A DNA stretch of 64,000 bases from Phaeovulum molybdatiresistens (GCF_023544865.1 NZ_JAMJFX010000016.1:21754-85753); one strand, 5' to 3'. Shown: positions 9,348 through 18,646, numbered from the stretch's first letter. The notes: generated by a model not told the origin, from the letters alone. Made by a program: numbers and translations.

Positions 9348-9394
9348 CTACGCCACTTTGTGTCCGTCAGCTGCGGCGCCACCAGATTTAGTGG
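9348..9394 (+). promoter_or_regulatory. Pair of NrdR-like boxes proximal to nrdJ
   Basis: CCACCAGATTTAGTGG (9379-9394) matches the NrdR consensus at 11 of 16 positions. CTACGCCACTTTGTGT (9348-9363) matches mainly in its right half. Their spacing of exactly 31 bp (three helical turns) is the usual arrangement of paired NrdR boxes. A TTGACC at 9331 could be the -35 element, so binding would block the promoter. Confidence 0.5.
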
Positions 9395-9534
9395 TCGCAG
9401 GCGGGACAAGACCGATCACCCCAGATGGCCGCACCGCTGCAACGGTGGCCTTCCTTCGCGGTTTTCCGCGGGGCCGGGTCTGTTTTGTCCACGTCACCGC
9501 GGCGCAAGGAACAGAACCGTAAGGGACAGGGCAC

Positions 9535-12500
9535 ATGAAGATCGAACGCAAGTTCACCAAGGCCGCATCCGGCGCCTACGGCGAGATGGCCTTTACCACC
9601 ACCGCCTCCGAGATCCGCAATCCCGACGGCAAGATCGTGTTCCGCAATGAGAACGTCGAAGTGCCCGAAGGCTGGAGCCAGGTCGCCTCGGACGTTCTGG
9701 CGCAGAAATATTTCCGCAAGGCGGGGGTTCCGGCGGCGCTGAAGCGTGTCAAGGAAAAGGGTGTGCCCGAATTCCTGTGGCGGTCCGTCCCGGATGAGGC
9801 CGCGCTGGCCAAGCTGCCCGAGGATGAACGCTTCGTGGGCGAAACCTCGGCCAAGCAGGTGTTCGACCGTCTGGCCGGCGCCTGGGCCTATTGGGGCTGG
9901 AAGGGCGGCTATTTCACCACCGAGGCCGATGCCCGCGCCTATTACGACGAAATGCGCTTCATGCTGGCCAACCAGATGGCCGCGCCGAATTCGCCGCAGT
10001 GGTTCAACACCGGCCTGCACTGGGCCTATGGCATCGACGGGCCGAGCCAAGGCCACTATTACGTCGACTTCCAGACCGGCAAGCTGACGAAATCCGCCAG
10101 CGCCTATGAACACCCCCAGCCGCATGCCTGCTTCATCCAGTCGGTCAAGGACGATCTGGTGGGCGACGGCGGCATCATGGACCTGTGGGTCCGTGAAGCG
10201 CGTCTGTTCAAATACGGGTCCGGCACGGGCACCAACTTCTCCAGCCTGCGCGGGGAAGGGGAAAAGCTGTCGGGTGGCGGCAAGTCCAGCGGTCTGATGG
10301 GGTTCCTGAAAATCGGTGACCGCGCCGCGGGCGCGATCAAGTCGGGCGGCACCACGCGTCGCGCGGCCAAGATGGTGATCTGCGACATGGATCACCCCGA
10401 TGTCGAATCCTTCATCAACTGGAAGGTCATCGAGGAACAGAAGGTCGCCAGCCTGGTGGCCGGGTCCAAGATGCATGAGCGTGAGCTGAACAAGATCTTC
10501 GACGCGATCCGGGCCTGGGACGGCGCTGTGGCCGATGCCACCGACCCCGCCAAGAACGAGGCGTTGAAGGCCGCGATCAAATCGGCCAAGCGCGTGATGA
10601 TCCCGGAAACCTATGTCAACCGTGTGCTGCAATACGCCCGCCAGGGCTATTCCAGCATCGAATTCCCCACCTATGACACCGATTGGGACAGCGAGGCCTA
10701 TGTCTCGGTTTCGGGGCAGAATTCGAACAATTCGGTGCGCGTCACCAATGCCTTCCTGCAGGCGGTCAAGGACGATGCCGACTGGGCGCTGATCCGGCGC
10801 ACCGATGGCAAGGTTGCCAAGACCGTGAAGGCGCGCGAGCTGTGGGATCAGGTGGGCCATGCCGCCTGGGCCTGCGCCGACCCGGGCATCCAGTTCCACG
10901 ACACGGTGAACGAATGGCACACCTGCCCCGAGGACGGGCAGATCCGCGGCTCGAACCCGTGCTCGGAATACATGTTCCTGGATGACACGGCCTGCAACCT
11001 GGCCTCGATGAACCTGCTGACCTTCTACAAGAACGGCAATTTCGACGCCGAAGCCTATGTCCACGCCACCCGGCTGTGGACCGTGACGCTGGAAATCTCG
11101 GTCACGATGGCGCAGTTCCCCAGCCCCGAAATCGCGCAGCGGTCCTATGATTTCCGCACGCTGGGTCTGGGCTATGCCAATATCGGCGGCCTGCTGATGA
11201 CCATGGGCCTTGGCTATGACAGCGATGAGGGCCGGGCACTGTGCGGCGCGCTGACCGCGGTGATGACCGGGATCAGCTATGCCACCTCGGCGGAAATGGC
11301 CGCCGAACTGGGCGCCTTCCCGGGCTATGGCCGCAATGCGGCGCATATGCTGCGCGTGATCCGCAACCACCGCAACGCCGCCTATGGCCGCGCCGATGGC
11401 TATGAGGGGCTTTCGGTTCTGCCGGTGCCGCTGGATCAGGTGAACTGCCCCGATCCGACGCTGGTCGCGCTGGCCAAAACCGCCTGGGATGAGGCGCTGG
11501 TGCTGGGCGAAAAGCACGGCTACCGCAACGCGCAGGTGTCGGTGATCGCGCCCACGGGCACGATCGGCCTGGTGATGGATTGCGACACCACCGGGATCGA
11601 GCCCGATTTCGCCCTGGTCAAGTTCAAGAAGCTGGCCGGTGGCGGCTATTTCAAGATCATCAACCGCTCGGTTCCCGCGGCGCTTGAATCGCTGGGCTAT
11701 GGCTCGGCGCAGATCGAGGAAATCATCGCCTATGCGGTGGGTCACGCGTCCTTGGGCAACTGCCCCGGCATCAACCACACCGCGCTGATCGGCCACGGCT
11801 TTGGCCCGCGTGAGCTGGAAAAGATCGAAACCGCGCTGCCTTCGGCCTTCGACATTCGCTTTGTCTTCAACCAGTGGACGCTGGGCGAGGATTTCTGCAC
11901 CAAGTCGCTAGGCATCCCGGCCGAAAAGCTGAACGATCCCACCTTCGACATGCTGCGCCACCTGGGCTTCACCAAGGCCCAGATCGACGCCGCCAATGAC
12001 CACGTTTGCGGCACGATGACGCTGGAAGGCGCGCCGTTCCTGAAGCCCGAACATTACAGCGTGTTCGATTGCGCCAATGCCTGCGGCAAGAAGGGCAAGC
12101 GCTACCTGTCGGTGGAAAGCCACATCCACATGATGGCGGCGGCGCAAAGCTTCATCTCGGGGGCGATTTCCAAGACGATCAACATGCCGAATTCGGCCAC
12201 GATCGAGGAAACCCTGGCGGCCTATGAACTGTCCTGGAGCCTGGGGATCAAGGCCAACGCGCTGTATCGTGACGGGTCCAAGCTGTCGCAGCCGCTGGCC
12301 TCGGCCCTGGTCGAGGATGACGAGGAGGCCGAAGAAATCCTGGCCACCGGCAGCCAGCAGGAAAAGGCCGCCGTCCTGGCCGAAAAGATCGTCGAAAAGA
12401 TCGTGGTCAAGGAAATCGTCCGCAGCCACCGCGAAAAACTGCCCGAACGTCGCAAGGGCTATACCCAGAAGGCGGTCGTGGGCGGCCACAAGGTCTATCT

Positions 12501-13224
12501 GCGGACCGGCGAATACCGCGACGGCACGCTGGGCGAGATCTTCATCGACATGCACAAGGAAGGCGCTGGCTTCCGGGCGATGATGAACAACTTTGCCATC
12601 GCCGTGTCGGTGGGCCTGCAATATGGCGTGCCGCTGGAGGAATTCGTCGACGCCTTCACCTTCACCAAGTTCGAACCCGCGGGCATGGTGCAGGGCAATG
12701 ACAGCATCAAGAACGCGACCTCGATCCTGGACTACGTGTTCCGCGAACTGGCGGTGTCCTATCTGGACCGCACCGATCTGGCCCATGTGAAGCCGCAGGG
12801 CGCCAGCTTCGACGATCTGGGCGGCGGCGCCGATGAGGGCAAGCGCAACGTCGAGCCGGTCAGCGAAAGCGCCGCCTCGAAGTCGCTGGAAGTGCTGCGC
12901 CAGATTTCCTCGACCGGCTATCTGCGCAAGCGGCTGCCGCAGGAACTGGTGGTGCTGCAGGGCGGGGTCGGGGCGACCGCGCTGGCGGGCGCGGCTGATC
13001 CGGCGGTGGCGCTGGCGACCCTGGTGCCCGAAACCGCCATGGCCGCGGGGGCGGGGTCCACGACGGCGCTGTCCTCGGGCGTGGTGGCGATGGACGCGCG
13101 CACCAAGGCCAAGATGCAGGGCTATGAGGGCGAGGCCTGCGGCGAATGCGGCAACTATACGCTGGTGCGCAACGGCACCTGCATGAAGTGCAACACCTGC
13201 GGCGCGACCAGCGGCTGCAGCTGA
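9535..13224 (+). CDS. nrdJ: Class II (adenosylcobalamin-dependent) ribonucleotide reductase
   Basis: Reduces ribonucleotides to deoxyribonucleotides with a cobalamin-generated thiyl radical, independent of oxygen. It is a single 1229-residue chain. Features include [12 protein letters not shown] near residue 150, CFIQSV with an active-site type Cys, [11 protein letters not shown], the radical/active-site motif NPCSE (Asn474, Cys476, Glu478) followed by ACNLASMNL, and [19 protein letters not shown] Cys-rich tail ([20 protein letters not shown]) probably re-reduces the active site. No class Ia or III genes are nearby. The control region upstream carries NrdR- and DnaA-like sites, and a hairpin terminator follows. 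Confidence 0.97.
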   Translation: MKIERKFTKAASGAYGEMAFTTTASEIRNPDGKIVFRNENVEVPEGWSQVASDVLAQKYFRKAGVPAALKRVKEKGVPEFLWRSVPDEAALAKLPEDERFVGETSAKQVFDRLAGAWAYWGWKGGYFTTEADARAYYDEMRFMLANQMAAPNSPQWFNTGLHWAYGIDGPSQGHYYVDFQTGKLTKSASAYEHPQPHACFIQSVKDDLVGDGGIMDLWVREARLFKYGSGTGTNFSSLRGEGEKLSGGGKSSGLMGFLKIGDRAAGAIKSGGTTRRAAKMVICDMDHPDVESFINWKVIEEQKVASLVAGSKMHERELNKIFDAIRAWDGAVADATDPAKNEALKAAIKSAKRVMIPETYVNRVLQYARQGYSSIEFPTYDTDWDSEAYVSVSGQNSNNSVRVTNAFLQAVKDDADWALIRRTDGKVAKTVKARELWDQVGHAAWACADPGIQFHDTVNEWHTCPEDGQIRGSNPCSEYMFLDDTACNLASMNLLTFYKNGNFDAEAYVHATRLWTVTLEISVTMAQFPSPEIAQRSYDFRTLGLGYANIGGLLMTMGLGYDSDEGRALCGALTAVMTGISYATSAEMAAELGAFPGYGRNAAHMLRVIRNHRNAAYGRADGYEGLSVLPVPLDQVNCPDPTLVALAKTAWDEALVLGEKHGYRNAQVSVIAPTGTIGLVMDCDTTGIEPDFALVKFKKLAGGGYFKIINRSVPAALESLGYGSAQIEEIIAYAVGHASLGNCPGINHTALIGHGFGPRELEKIETALPSAFDIRFVFNQWTLGEDFCTKSLGIPAEKLNDPTFDMLRHLGFTKAQIDAANDHVCGTMTLEGAPFLKPEHYSVFDCANACGKKGKRYLSVESHIHMMAAAQSFISGAISKTINMPNSATIEETLAAYELSWSLGIKANALYRDGSKLSQPLASALVEDDEEAEEILATGSQQEKAAVLAEKIVEKIVVKEIVRSHREKLPERRKGYTQKAVVGGHKVYLRTGEYRDGTLGEIFIDMHKEGAGFRAMMNNFAIAVSVGLQYGVPLEEFVDAFTFTKFEPAGMVQGNDSIKNATSILDYVFRELAVSYLDRTDLAHVKPQGASFDDLGGGADEGKRNVEPVSESAASKSLEVLRQISSTGYLRKRLPQELVVLQGGVGATALAGAADPAVALATLVPETAMAAGAGSTTALSSGVVAMDARTKAKMQGYEGEACGECGNYTLVRNGTCMKCNTCGATSGCS

Positions 13225-13232
13225 CCGAAAAG

Positions 13233-13262
13233 GGCCCCGGGCAGTGATGTCCGGGGCCTTGG
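13233..13262 (+). terminator. Hairpin after nrdJ
   Basis: GGCCCCGG (13233-13240) pairs with CCGGGGCC (13251-13258) around a 10-base loop and is followed by TTGGCTT. The stem is strong and the T tract poor, so termination is probable but may be partial. Confidence 0.6.
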
Positions 13263-13275
13263 CTTGAAAGGGCGG

Positions 13276-13530
13276 ATGATGGATCTGATCGTGGGCGACA
13301 AGCGGGTGGTGCCGGGTGCGATGCGCGCCATCCCCGGCGGTGTCGAGGTGGACCTGAGCGGGCCGGCGCTGTTGTCGCTGCTGGATGCCACCTTCGCGGG
13401 CCCGGCCTCGGTCGAGCTGTGGGACCGGGGCAGCGGCCCCCGCCCGATGCGCGTGGCCGATATCCGCATGCAGGGCGCGCGCACCACCGTCACGCTGCTT
13501 GGCGCGGGCGGGGCCGCGCGGATGAACTGA
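13276..13530 (+). CDS. Small conserved-looking hypothetical protein
   Basis: An 84-residue protein (or 83 from the second Met), small and beta-rich in pattern: MDLIVGDKRVVPGAMRAIPGG near the N terminus, then LLDATFAGPASVELW, and TTVTLLGAGGAARMN at the end. AAAGGG precedes the tandem ATGs at 13276 and 13279; the second gives better spacing. It follows nrdJ by about 50 bp, with the nrdJ hairpin between them, and ends before its own terminator. I do not recognise a family. Confidence 0.55.
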   Translation: MMDLIVGDKRVVPGAMRAIPGGVEVDLSGPALLSLLDATFAGPASVELWDRGSGPRPMRVADIRMQGARTTVTLLGAGGAARMN

Positions 13531-13627
13531 GATCCGGGGCGGGTGCGCTCGCCCCAGACGTCGAGAAGGCCCAGGCGAAACCATAACACCTCGGGCGGTG
13601 AACCAAAGAGCCTGATCGACGAAACTG

Positions 13628-13664
13628 GCGGGGCGGCCCCTGGGCGCGCCCCGCCTTCTTGTTT
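13628..13664 (+). terminator. Rho-independent terminator
   Basis: GGCGGGGCG (13628-13636) pairs with CGCCCCGCC (13647-13655), followed by TTCTTGTTTGT. It ends the plus-strand unit and lies just before the convergent XRE regulator, which ends at 13678. Confidence 0.75.
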
Positions 13665-13677
13665 GTGGGGTTGGGCG

Positions 13678-14481
13678 TCAGTTCGGGTGGTCCTGCATCA
13701 GGTGGCGGGCAAACAGCGCGGGCACCTGATCCATCGGGCGATAGCCGGTTTCGCGCGCCAGCCGGATCAGCGGCGGATGCGGGGCCAGCAGATGTTCGGC
13801 CAGCACCCCCACCGCGCGCAGCTGCCCGGCCGAACGGTCGCGCGCCAGCGTGGCATAGCCCGCATGCAGCGTGCCAAAGCCGGCATGGCCTTGGCGCAGA
13901 TAGGTGAAGCGGTGCAGCCGTTGCCCGCGCGGCATCGCCAGCGCCGCCACCCCATCCTCGGCGCGCATGACAAAGCCCTGCACCGGCACCACGGGCGGGC
14001 GGGCCATGTCGAAGGCATAGGGCGTCAGCTGCTGCGGCTCATAGCTTTTGATCAGCGTCAGCGGGCCTTCGCGCCAGACCCGCGCCAGCGACATCACCGC
14101 CCGGTCGGGCAGGGCAAAGGACCGTCGCCAGATCCTGAACAGCCCGCTGGGGAACATCGTCTCGGGGATCTGCAATTCCCCCGCCTCGGGGCGGCTGCGG
14201 TCCATCACGTTGGCCAGATGCTGATGAACCGACGGCGGCGGGATATCGTCGATCGGTTCCAGCAGGATGCGCGCATCGACCCCGAAATGGGTGCAGATGC
14301 GCTGCAACACATCGGGCCGGGGAAAGGCGCTGCCGTTCAGATAGCGCAGGAACTGGGTGCGGTTGATGCCCAGATCGCGGCACAGTTGCGACACCGATCC
14401 CGCCGGGGCCGCCAGACTTTGCAGGTTGCGCCCGAAGATGGCGCGGATGTCCTGGGGCGAATGCGCTTTGGGTGCTGTCAT
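13678..14481 (-). CDS. XRE-type helix-turn-helix transcriptional regulator
   Basis: A 267-residue protein with an N-terminal Cro/C1-type DNA-binding domain, about residues 12-68 (FGRNLQSLAAPAGSVSQLCRDLGINRTQFLRYLNG..FPRPDVLQRICTHFGVDARILLEP in pieces), and a roughly 190-residue C-terminal domain of unknown ligand. The DNA-binding domain is canonical. It is divergent from the AT-rich gap and the small ORF at 14711. Its target is unknown, but it could be a second input to the adjacent LuxR/secretion locus. Confidence 0.8.
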   Translation of the reverse strand: MTAPKAHSPQDIRAIFGRNLQSLAAPAGSVSQLCRDLGINRTQFLRYLNGSAFPRPDVLQRICTHFGVDARILLEPIDDIPPPSVHQHLANVMDRSRPEAGELQIPETMFPSGLFRIWRRSFALPDRAVMSLARVWREGPLTLIKSYEPQQLTPYAFDMARPPVVPVQGFVMRAEDGVAALAMPRGQRLHRFTYLRQGHAGFGTLHAGYATLARDRSAGQLRAVGVLAEHLLAPHPPLIRLARETGYRPMDQVPALFARHLMQDHPN

Positions 14482-14710
14482 CGGGGCTAGGTTACCTTGG
14501 GTTTAATGAAGCTGTTACAAAACGTCCTAAGGTGGAATTGGATCATTTCGAAACTGTGTCAAGCCTGTCGCTGTTTGGCGACATCCTGTCGTTTAGATGT
14601 TAAGAAATCGTAAGTTGTTGACAATAAATAAACACTCAAAAAACGTCGCGGGCGTCCTATCTAAAGATCAAGTTGACGCAGCGGAATTTTTATCCGCAGC
14701 GAAAGGCGCG
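14482..14710. other. AT-rich divergent control region
   Basis: This stretch is far richer in A/T than its surroundings. It holds TTGACA (14618) and TTGACG (14673), neither followed by a good -10, and the inverted repeat GCGGA-N7-TCCGC (14681-14697). It separates the XRE regulator from the small plus-strand gene and probably contains both promoters. Confidence 0.5.
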
Positions 14711-15007
14711 ATGTGGGGTAATGGTATGATGCAATGTGTTCTCGTTTGGCGGGATCGACCGGGTGAAACGGTGGTTGTGCGCAGTTCCGCCCTTGGCATC
14801 TTTGCGCAGACGCGTGGGGGGCGTCGCGCGCGGGCACTGCCGGACCCGCTGGTCCTGGCCCGGGCCGAGCTGCAGATTGCCCGTGCGGTGGTGCAGGCCT
14901 GCCATGTCGTGTCGATCGTGCGTCTGGCCGAAGGGGCGCTGCTGGCGGGCGCCGGGGCCGGGATGGCCGAGATCTCAGAACGGGAAGCCATAGTCGCCCA
15001 CGATTGA
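14711..15007 (+). CDS. Small hypothetical protein
   Basis: A 98-residue frame. Beginning MWGNGMMQCVLVWRDRPGE, it continues with a basic stretch (TRGGRRARALP) and an Ala/Val-rich helical part. AAAGG lies 5 bases before the ATG at 14711. The frame is open upstream to 14597, but that would place the start inside the AT-rich promoter region. Its last 33 bases overlap, in opposite orientation, the end of the HEPN-like gene. The family is not recognised, and the modest length makes it uncertain as a gene. Confidence 0.45.
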   Translation: MWGNGMMQCVLVWRDRPGETVVVRSSALGIFAQTRGGRRARALPDPLVLARAELQIARAVVQACHVVSIVRLAEGALLAGAGAGMAEISEREAIVAHD

Positions 15008-15496
15008 CCAGATTTCCGCATTGACCTGCTGCAATTCGCTCAGGGCCGCGTCGATTTCGGCCAGCGTGGCGCGGTCCAGCGTGCTGGCGGCGCCCATGCG
15101 GATGCTTTCGCGCCGGTCGGCGATCCGCATCAAGATGGCGCGCGGCGGGCCGCCTTCGGCATCGAAGGCATAGATGCAGTGGTTGAAGCGGTTGCGCAGC
15201 GCCGACAGCGTCTTCATCCGGGCGCTGACCGACAGGATGCGCGCCTGTGCTGCGGGCGGGATCGGGCAGGGGTCGCGCTTGGCCAGGCGTTCGACCAGAT
15301 CCAGCCGCGCGCGCGTGGTGTTCAGCGTCAGAAACAGGATGACCGCGGTGTCCTTGTCGGTGCGCGCCAGCCCCGCGATCAGATGGATCAGCAGGCTTTC
15401 GGTATTGGTCCAGGCATAGTTCAGCTGGCCGATGCGCAGCAAAAAGGCGTCAAACCCCGGTGGGGGTGGGGCGGTGCCCGCCGCGGGATCAGCCAT
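14975..15496 (-). CDS. Small HEPN-like hypothetical protein
   Basis: A 173-residue, mostly helical protein: LNYAWTNTESLLIHLIAGLARTD, then LNTTRARLDLVERLAKRD and SARMKTLSALRNRFNHCIYAF. The segment RNRFNH fits the Rx4-6H signature of HEPN domains, which occur in RNases and in non-catalytic helical proteins, but this motif alone is weak evidence. Its ATG overlaps the end of the LuxR-type gene by 8 bp (ATGGCTGA), so the two are very likely translationally coupled and functionally linked. No partner nucleotidyltransferase (MNT) is present. Confidence 0.6.
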   Translation of the reverse strand: MADPAAGTAPPPPGFDAFLLRIGQLNYAWTNTESLLIHLIAGLARTDKDTAVILFLTLNTTRARLDLVERLAKRDPCPIPPAAQARILSVSARMKTLSALRNRFNHCIYAFDAEGGPPRAILMRIADRRESIRMGAASTLDRATLAEIDAALSELQQVNAEIWSIVGDYGFPF

Positions 15497-16214
15497 GATG
15501 CGCCCGGTGAAAGACCAGCGCGGCCTCGGTCCGGTTGTGGACGCCCAGTTTTGCGATGATCCGGTGGATATGCAGCTTGACCGTATGTTCCGACAGGTTC
15601 ATCTGCAGCGCGATTGCCTTGTTTGCCTGCCCCAGTGACAGCATCTGCAGCACCTCGGTTTCGCGCGGGGTCAGGCCATAGCGGGTGCAGGGGTTATCCT
15701 GGGTCGCGGGTGGCGCGGTGGCGGGGCCGCCCTGTGCGCCCGCCCGCCCCATCAGATCGGGCGGAATGTAATGCCCGCCCGACAGCGCCATGCGCAGCAC
15801 CGCCAGCCAGGTTTCCAGATTGAGGTTCATCGGCAGCAGGCTGATCGCCAGATCAAAGACCGCCTGACCCTGCGACCGGATCAGGTCCTGCGCGACGTCG
15901 CGGTGGGTATAGGCGATGATCAGGCCCGCATCATTCAGCATCGGGTGGCGATCGGTGCGGGCCACGATCAGCGGGTTGGCCTGGGATTCCTCGACGACAA
16001 GGGCGCAAAAGGGCTGTGGCGGCGGGTTGTCCAGCAGCGCGGCAAGGCTGGGCGCGCGGATCGGCTGCACCGGGCGCAGTTCGCTTTGCACAGTGCGCAG
16101 GACGGTATCGGGAAACTGGATGGCCGAACCCACGAAACACAGCGTGGCGGCCCCGGCGGCACAGTTTTCGGAAAGCGGGGACGGAAAATCATCCGTAAAA
16201 GCGGCGGCATTCAT
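15489..16214 (-). CDS. LuxR-family (CsgD-like) transcriptional regulator
   Basis: A 241-residue regulator. Residues about 25-150 resemble a degenerate receiver-like domain (LCFVGSAIQFPD at its start) without an obvious phosphoacceptor triad. A C-terminal LuxR/GerE helix-turn-helix at about 175-235 reads YGLTPRETEVLQMLSLGQAN, then KAIALQMNLSEHTVKLHIHR. The architecture is like CsgD-type biofilm regulators. It faces the Gly-rich gene across a 600-bp region that carries a palindrome close to its own start, so it is the natural candidate to control that locus; this is inference. Confidence 0.8.
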   Translation of the reverse strand: MNAAAFTDDFPSPLSENCAAGAATLCFVGSAIQFPDTVLRTVQSELRPVQPIRAPSLAALLDNPPPQPFCALVVEESQANPLIVARTDRHPMLNDAGLIIAYTHRDVAQDLIRSQGQAVFDLAISLLPMNLNLETWLAVLRMALSGGHYIPPDLMGRAGAQGGPATAPPATQDNPCTRYGLTPRETEVLQMLSLGQANKAIALQMNLSEHTVKLHIHRIIAKLGVHNRTEAALVFHRAHHG

Positions 16215-16263
16215 AAGATCGTTACTCCGCTGTCAAGGGGCACAAACAATCTGACCCTGGGTA

Positions 16264-16278
16264 AGCTTTGACAAAGCT
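16264..16278. promoter_or_regulatory. Operator-like palindrome between LuxR gene and Gly-rich gene
   Basis: AGCTTTG-A-CAAAGCT is a perfect 7-bp-arm inverted repeat, 50 bp upstream of the LuxR-type start. It contains a consensus TTGACA (16268-16273) in plus orientation, though no good -10 follows at 16-18 bp. LuxR-type dimers bind such palindromes, so auto- or target-gene control is plausible. Confidence 0.45.
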
Positions 16279-16801
16279 GGACCGTAACACATTTTTGCCA
16301 CAGTTTCATCGCCCAAAGGGACTATCTTGGGTGGGGAATTCCAGACCTGCGGCCGGATATCAACGGAAGATACACGTTTAGGGTGTGTCCGGGCCGGCGC
16401 CGGTTAGCCGATTCGGTTGTGCAGCGCGGCGATCGCCTCACCGAACGCCGCCCCCCGGGCCACAGCCCCGCCTGACCCCGCCGATCAGGCTAGACCGTCC
16501 GGCGGATCGGGATTTCCTGACCCGGCCCAGAAAACCCCGTCCTGCGGCACAGTTGGCCGCCTGACCCCGGAATTAGCCCGAACGGGTGATTGTTTCAAAA
16601 CCCCGTCTGCCGAAAGATCGCGCATGTTGGTGGCGCGGTCCACCAGCACCTGAAACCCGACATGGACAGGCAATGCCCCGACGCCCCGGCGTCGGACGGT
16701 GGTTTTGCGCGCCCATGCCGGCCCAACAGGCGCATCAGCGCCGAACCGGACCGGGCACGATACCGCCTGTCAGATGAATGGCGGTCGCTGCGGTCCCCGA
16801 C
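16279..16801. other. Long leader/control region before the Gly-rich gene
   Basis: There is no convincing gene in about 520 bp. It contains CCCAA-N10-TTGGG (16312-16331) and three direct copies of CCTGACCC at 16471, 16516 and 16560, spaced 45 and 44 bp. A partial fourth copy (CTGACCC, 16251) lies before the palindrome. The length suggests a long 5' leader or several regulator sites. Confidence 0.4.
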
Positions 16802-16815
16802 AGGAGTGAGGATCG

Positions 16816-18567
16816 ATGAAACGCAACAACTATTTCTGGGGCGACTGGGACAATCAGCACCAGAGCCAGGACCAGGATCAGGACCAGGATCAGGGTCAGC
16901 ACCAAGGCCAGCATGCGATGCAGGGCCAGGGCCAGATGCAGGGCCAATATAGCGTCAGCGACAATGCCAATGACAATGCCAATGACAATGACAACGGCAA
17001 TGCGAATGGCAATGCCAACGGTAACGCCAATGGCAACATGAACGGCAACGCCAATGGCAATGGCAATATGAACGGCAATGCCAATGGCAACATGAATGGC
17101 AACGCCAATGCCAATGGCAACACGAATGCCAACACCAACACCTCGCAGACCGATGTCGGCGTCACCTCGGATACGGATGTCGATGTGGATGTCGATGTGG
17201 ACATTGATCTGGGGCTGGATGGGATGATGCCCTCGGATGATGACTTCGCCGATCTTGACCTGAGCCATTCGTCCACCGGCGACATCTTCATGTCGAACGG
17301 CGGCATGAGCTTTGAGAACGGCCATGATGTCGCGTTGAACGACATTCTGAACGGCGCGCTGACCGGCGGGGGCAACGACGTGGGTCTGGTCAACGCCCAA
17401 GGCAACGTTCTGACCGACAATGACGACCTTAGCGGGGCCAGCGTGGCCAACAATGCGCCCTTCACCTTCAACGGCACCGCTGCGGGCGGGCAGGCCCATG
17501 CCGCCGATGGCATTGATGCCACGGGCGGCGAAGGCGGTCATGGCGGCGATGCCTGGTCCCAGGGCGATGACGGCGGCGCGGCCTTCGCGGGCGGCGGCAT
17601 CGCGATCGGCACCGGCGCACAGTCGGGTGACGGTGGCGCGGCCGAGGCCGATGGTGGCAGCGGCGGCGACGGCGAGGCCGATGGCGGCGACGGCGGCCAA
17701 AGCGATGCCGATGGTGGCAACGGCGGGTCCAGCGGGGCCACGGGCGGCGCCGGTGGCGGCGCAGGGGCTGACGGCGGCGATGGCGGCCTTGGCCTGGGCG
17801 TCGGGCTTGGCCTGGGGCTGGGTGCCGGGATCGGCGTGTCGGGCGATGCCACGGGCGGCACGAGCGATGGCGGCGATGGCGATGGCGGCGATGCTACGGG
17901 CGGTGACGCCTCGGGCGGCGGCGCGGTCGGCCTTGGCCTTGGTCTGCTGGGGCTGGGTCTGGCCGACGGTGGCGCCGGGATCGGCGGTGATGCCGATGCG
18001 GGCAATGGCCCGGGCGGCGATGCCGGCGATGCGGGGGGCGCAGGCTCCTGGGCGGGCGGCACCGGCGGCGGCAGCGGCAGCGGCGGCGGCTCGGCCGCGG
18101 GCGGCACGGGCGGGCTTGGCTCGGCCGCGGGCGGCACGGGTGGCCTTGGCTCGTCCGAGGGCGGCCTGGGTGGCCTTGGCTCATCGATGGGTGGCTTGGG
18201 CGGTCTTGGCTCGGCCGCGGGCGGTGACGGCGGCGGGGCGATGGCCTGGGCCGGCGGGTCCGGGTCCGCGACCGGCGGCTATGGCGAGGCCGGCGGCGGC
18301 ATGGCGCAGGGCGGCATGGGCGGCGCGGGCGGCTATGCCTATGGCGGCGCCGGTGGTAATGCGGGCGGCCTTGGGTCCTGGGGGTCGGGCAATGGCGATG
18401 ACGGCATCGTCACCGGCGAATCCTATGCCAGCGCCGCGGCCCAGCTTAGCGCCACGGCCTTCAACCAGTCGATCGTGATGGGGGCCAACGTGCTTGGAAA
18501 TTCCGTCGATACCACGGTCGTCGGCGGCTCGCTCAGCTCAAGCTATGTGGGCGATGACGAGCTGTGA
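16816..18567 (+). CDS. Low-complexity Gln/Asn/Gly/Asp-rich protein, putative secreted matrix protein
   Basis: A 583-residue protein of striking composition. Residues 14-45 are Gln/Asp/His-rich (QDQDQDQGQH type). Residues about 49-112 are Asn-Ala/Asn-Gly dipeptide repeats, and about 115-135 are Asp-Val repeats (DVDVDVDVDID). About 230-530 is a Gly/Asp/Ala-rich region (GGDGG, GGLGS), and a normal-looking C-terminal 50 residues end YVGDDEL. There is no Sec signal peptide, and there are no clear RTX nonapeptides. AGGAGTGAGGA precedes the ATG. The C terminus (GANVLGNSVDTTVVGG) resembles a motif in the next gene. Being upstream of a type I secretion operon, it may be an acidic, Ca-binding or gel-forming substrate; this is inference. 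It has its own terminator. Confidence 0.75.
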   Translation: MKRNNYFWGDWDNQHQSQDQDQDQDQGQHQGQHAMQGQGQMQGQYSVSDNANDNANDNDNGNANGNANGNANGNMNGNANGNGNMNGNANGNMNGNANANGNTNANTNTSQTDVGVTSDTDVDVDVDVDIDLGLDGMMPSDDDFADLDLSHSSTGDIFMSNGGMSFENGHDVALNDILNGALTGGGNDVGLVNAQGNVLTDNDDLSGASVANNAPFTFNGTAAGGQAHAADGIDATGGEGGHGGDAWSQGDDGGAAFAGGGIAIGTGAQSGDGGAAEADGGSGGDGEADGGDGGQSDADGGNGGSSGATGGAGGGAGADGGDGGLGLGVGLGLGLGAGIGVSGDATGGTSDGGDGDGGDATGGDASGGGAVGLGLGLLGLGLADGGAGIGGDADAGNGPGGDAGDAGGAGSWAGGTGGGSGSGGGSAAGGTGGLGSAAGGTGGLGSSEGGLGGLGSSMGGLGGLGSAAGGDGGGAMAWAGGSGSATGGYGEAGGGMAQGGMGGAGGYAYGGAGGNAGGLGSWGSGNGDDGIVTGESYASAAAQLSATAFNQSIVMGANVLGNSVDTTVVGGSLSSSYVGDDEL

Positions 18568-18646
18568 TGTGACACTGCCGGCAGGCGGCCCCCGGTTGGC
18601 CGGTCAACCCCAAGACCGCTGATCCGGGACCGGCCCCGCCGGAAGA

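Noticed and set aside
9054..9534. Cobalamin riboswitch before nrdJ
   Set aside because: Expected because the enzyme needs B12, but no recognisable B12-box core (GCCACTG and flanking conserved stems) was found; NrdR-like boxes explain the region better.
16955..17145. CRISPR array
   Set aside because: The repeating units are in-frame dipeptide codons inside a gene, without unique spacers.
17538..18184. Minus-strand Pro-rich frames opposite the Gly-rich gene
   Set aside because: They are the complement of GGC/GCC codons and have no ribosome site or domain; the plus strand has AGGAGTGAGGA and a terminator.
16816..18567. RTX toxin or haemolysin-type repeats in the Gly/Asp-rich protein
   Set aside because: The GGxG stretches do not follow the nine-residue GGxGxDxxx periodicity, and no UxD register is kept; the richness in Gly and Asp alone is not RTX.
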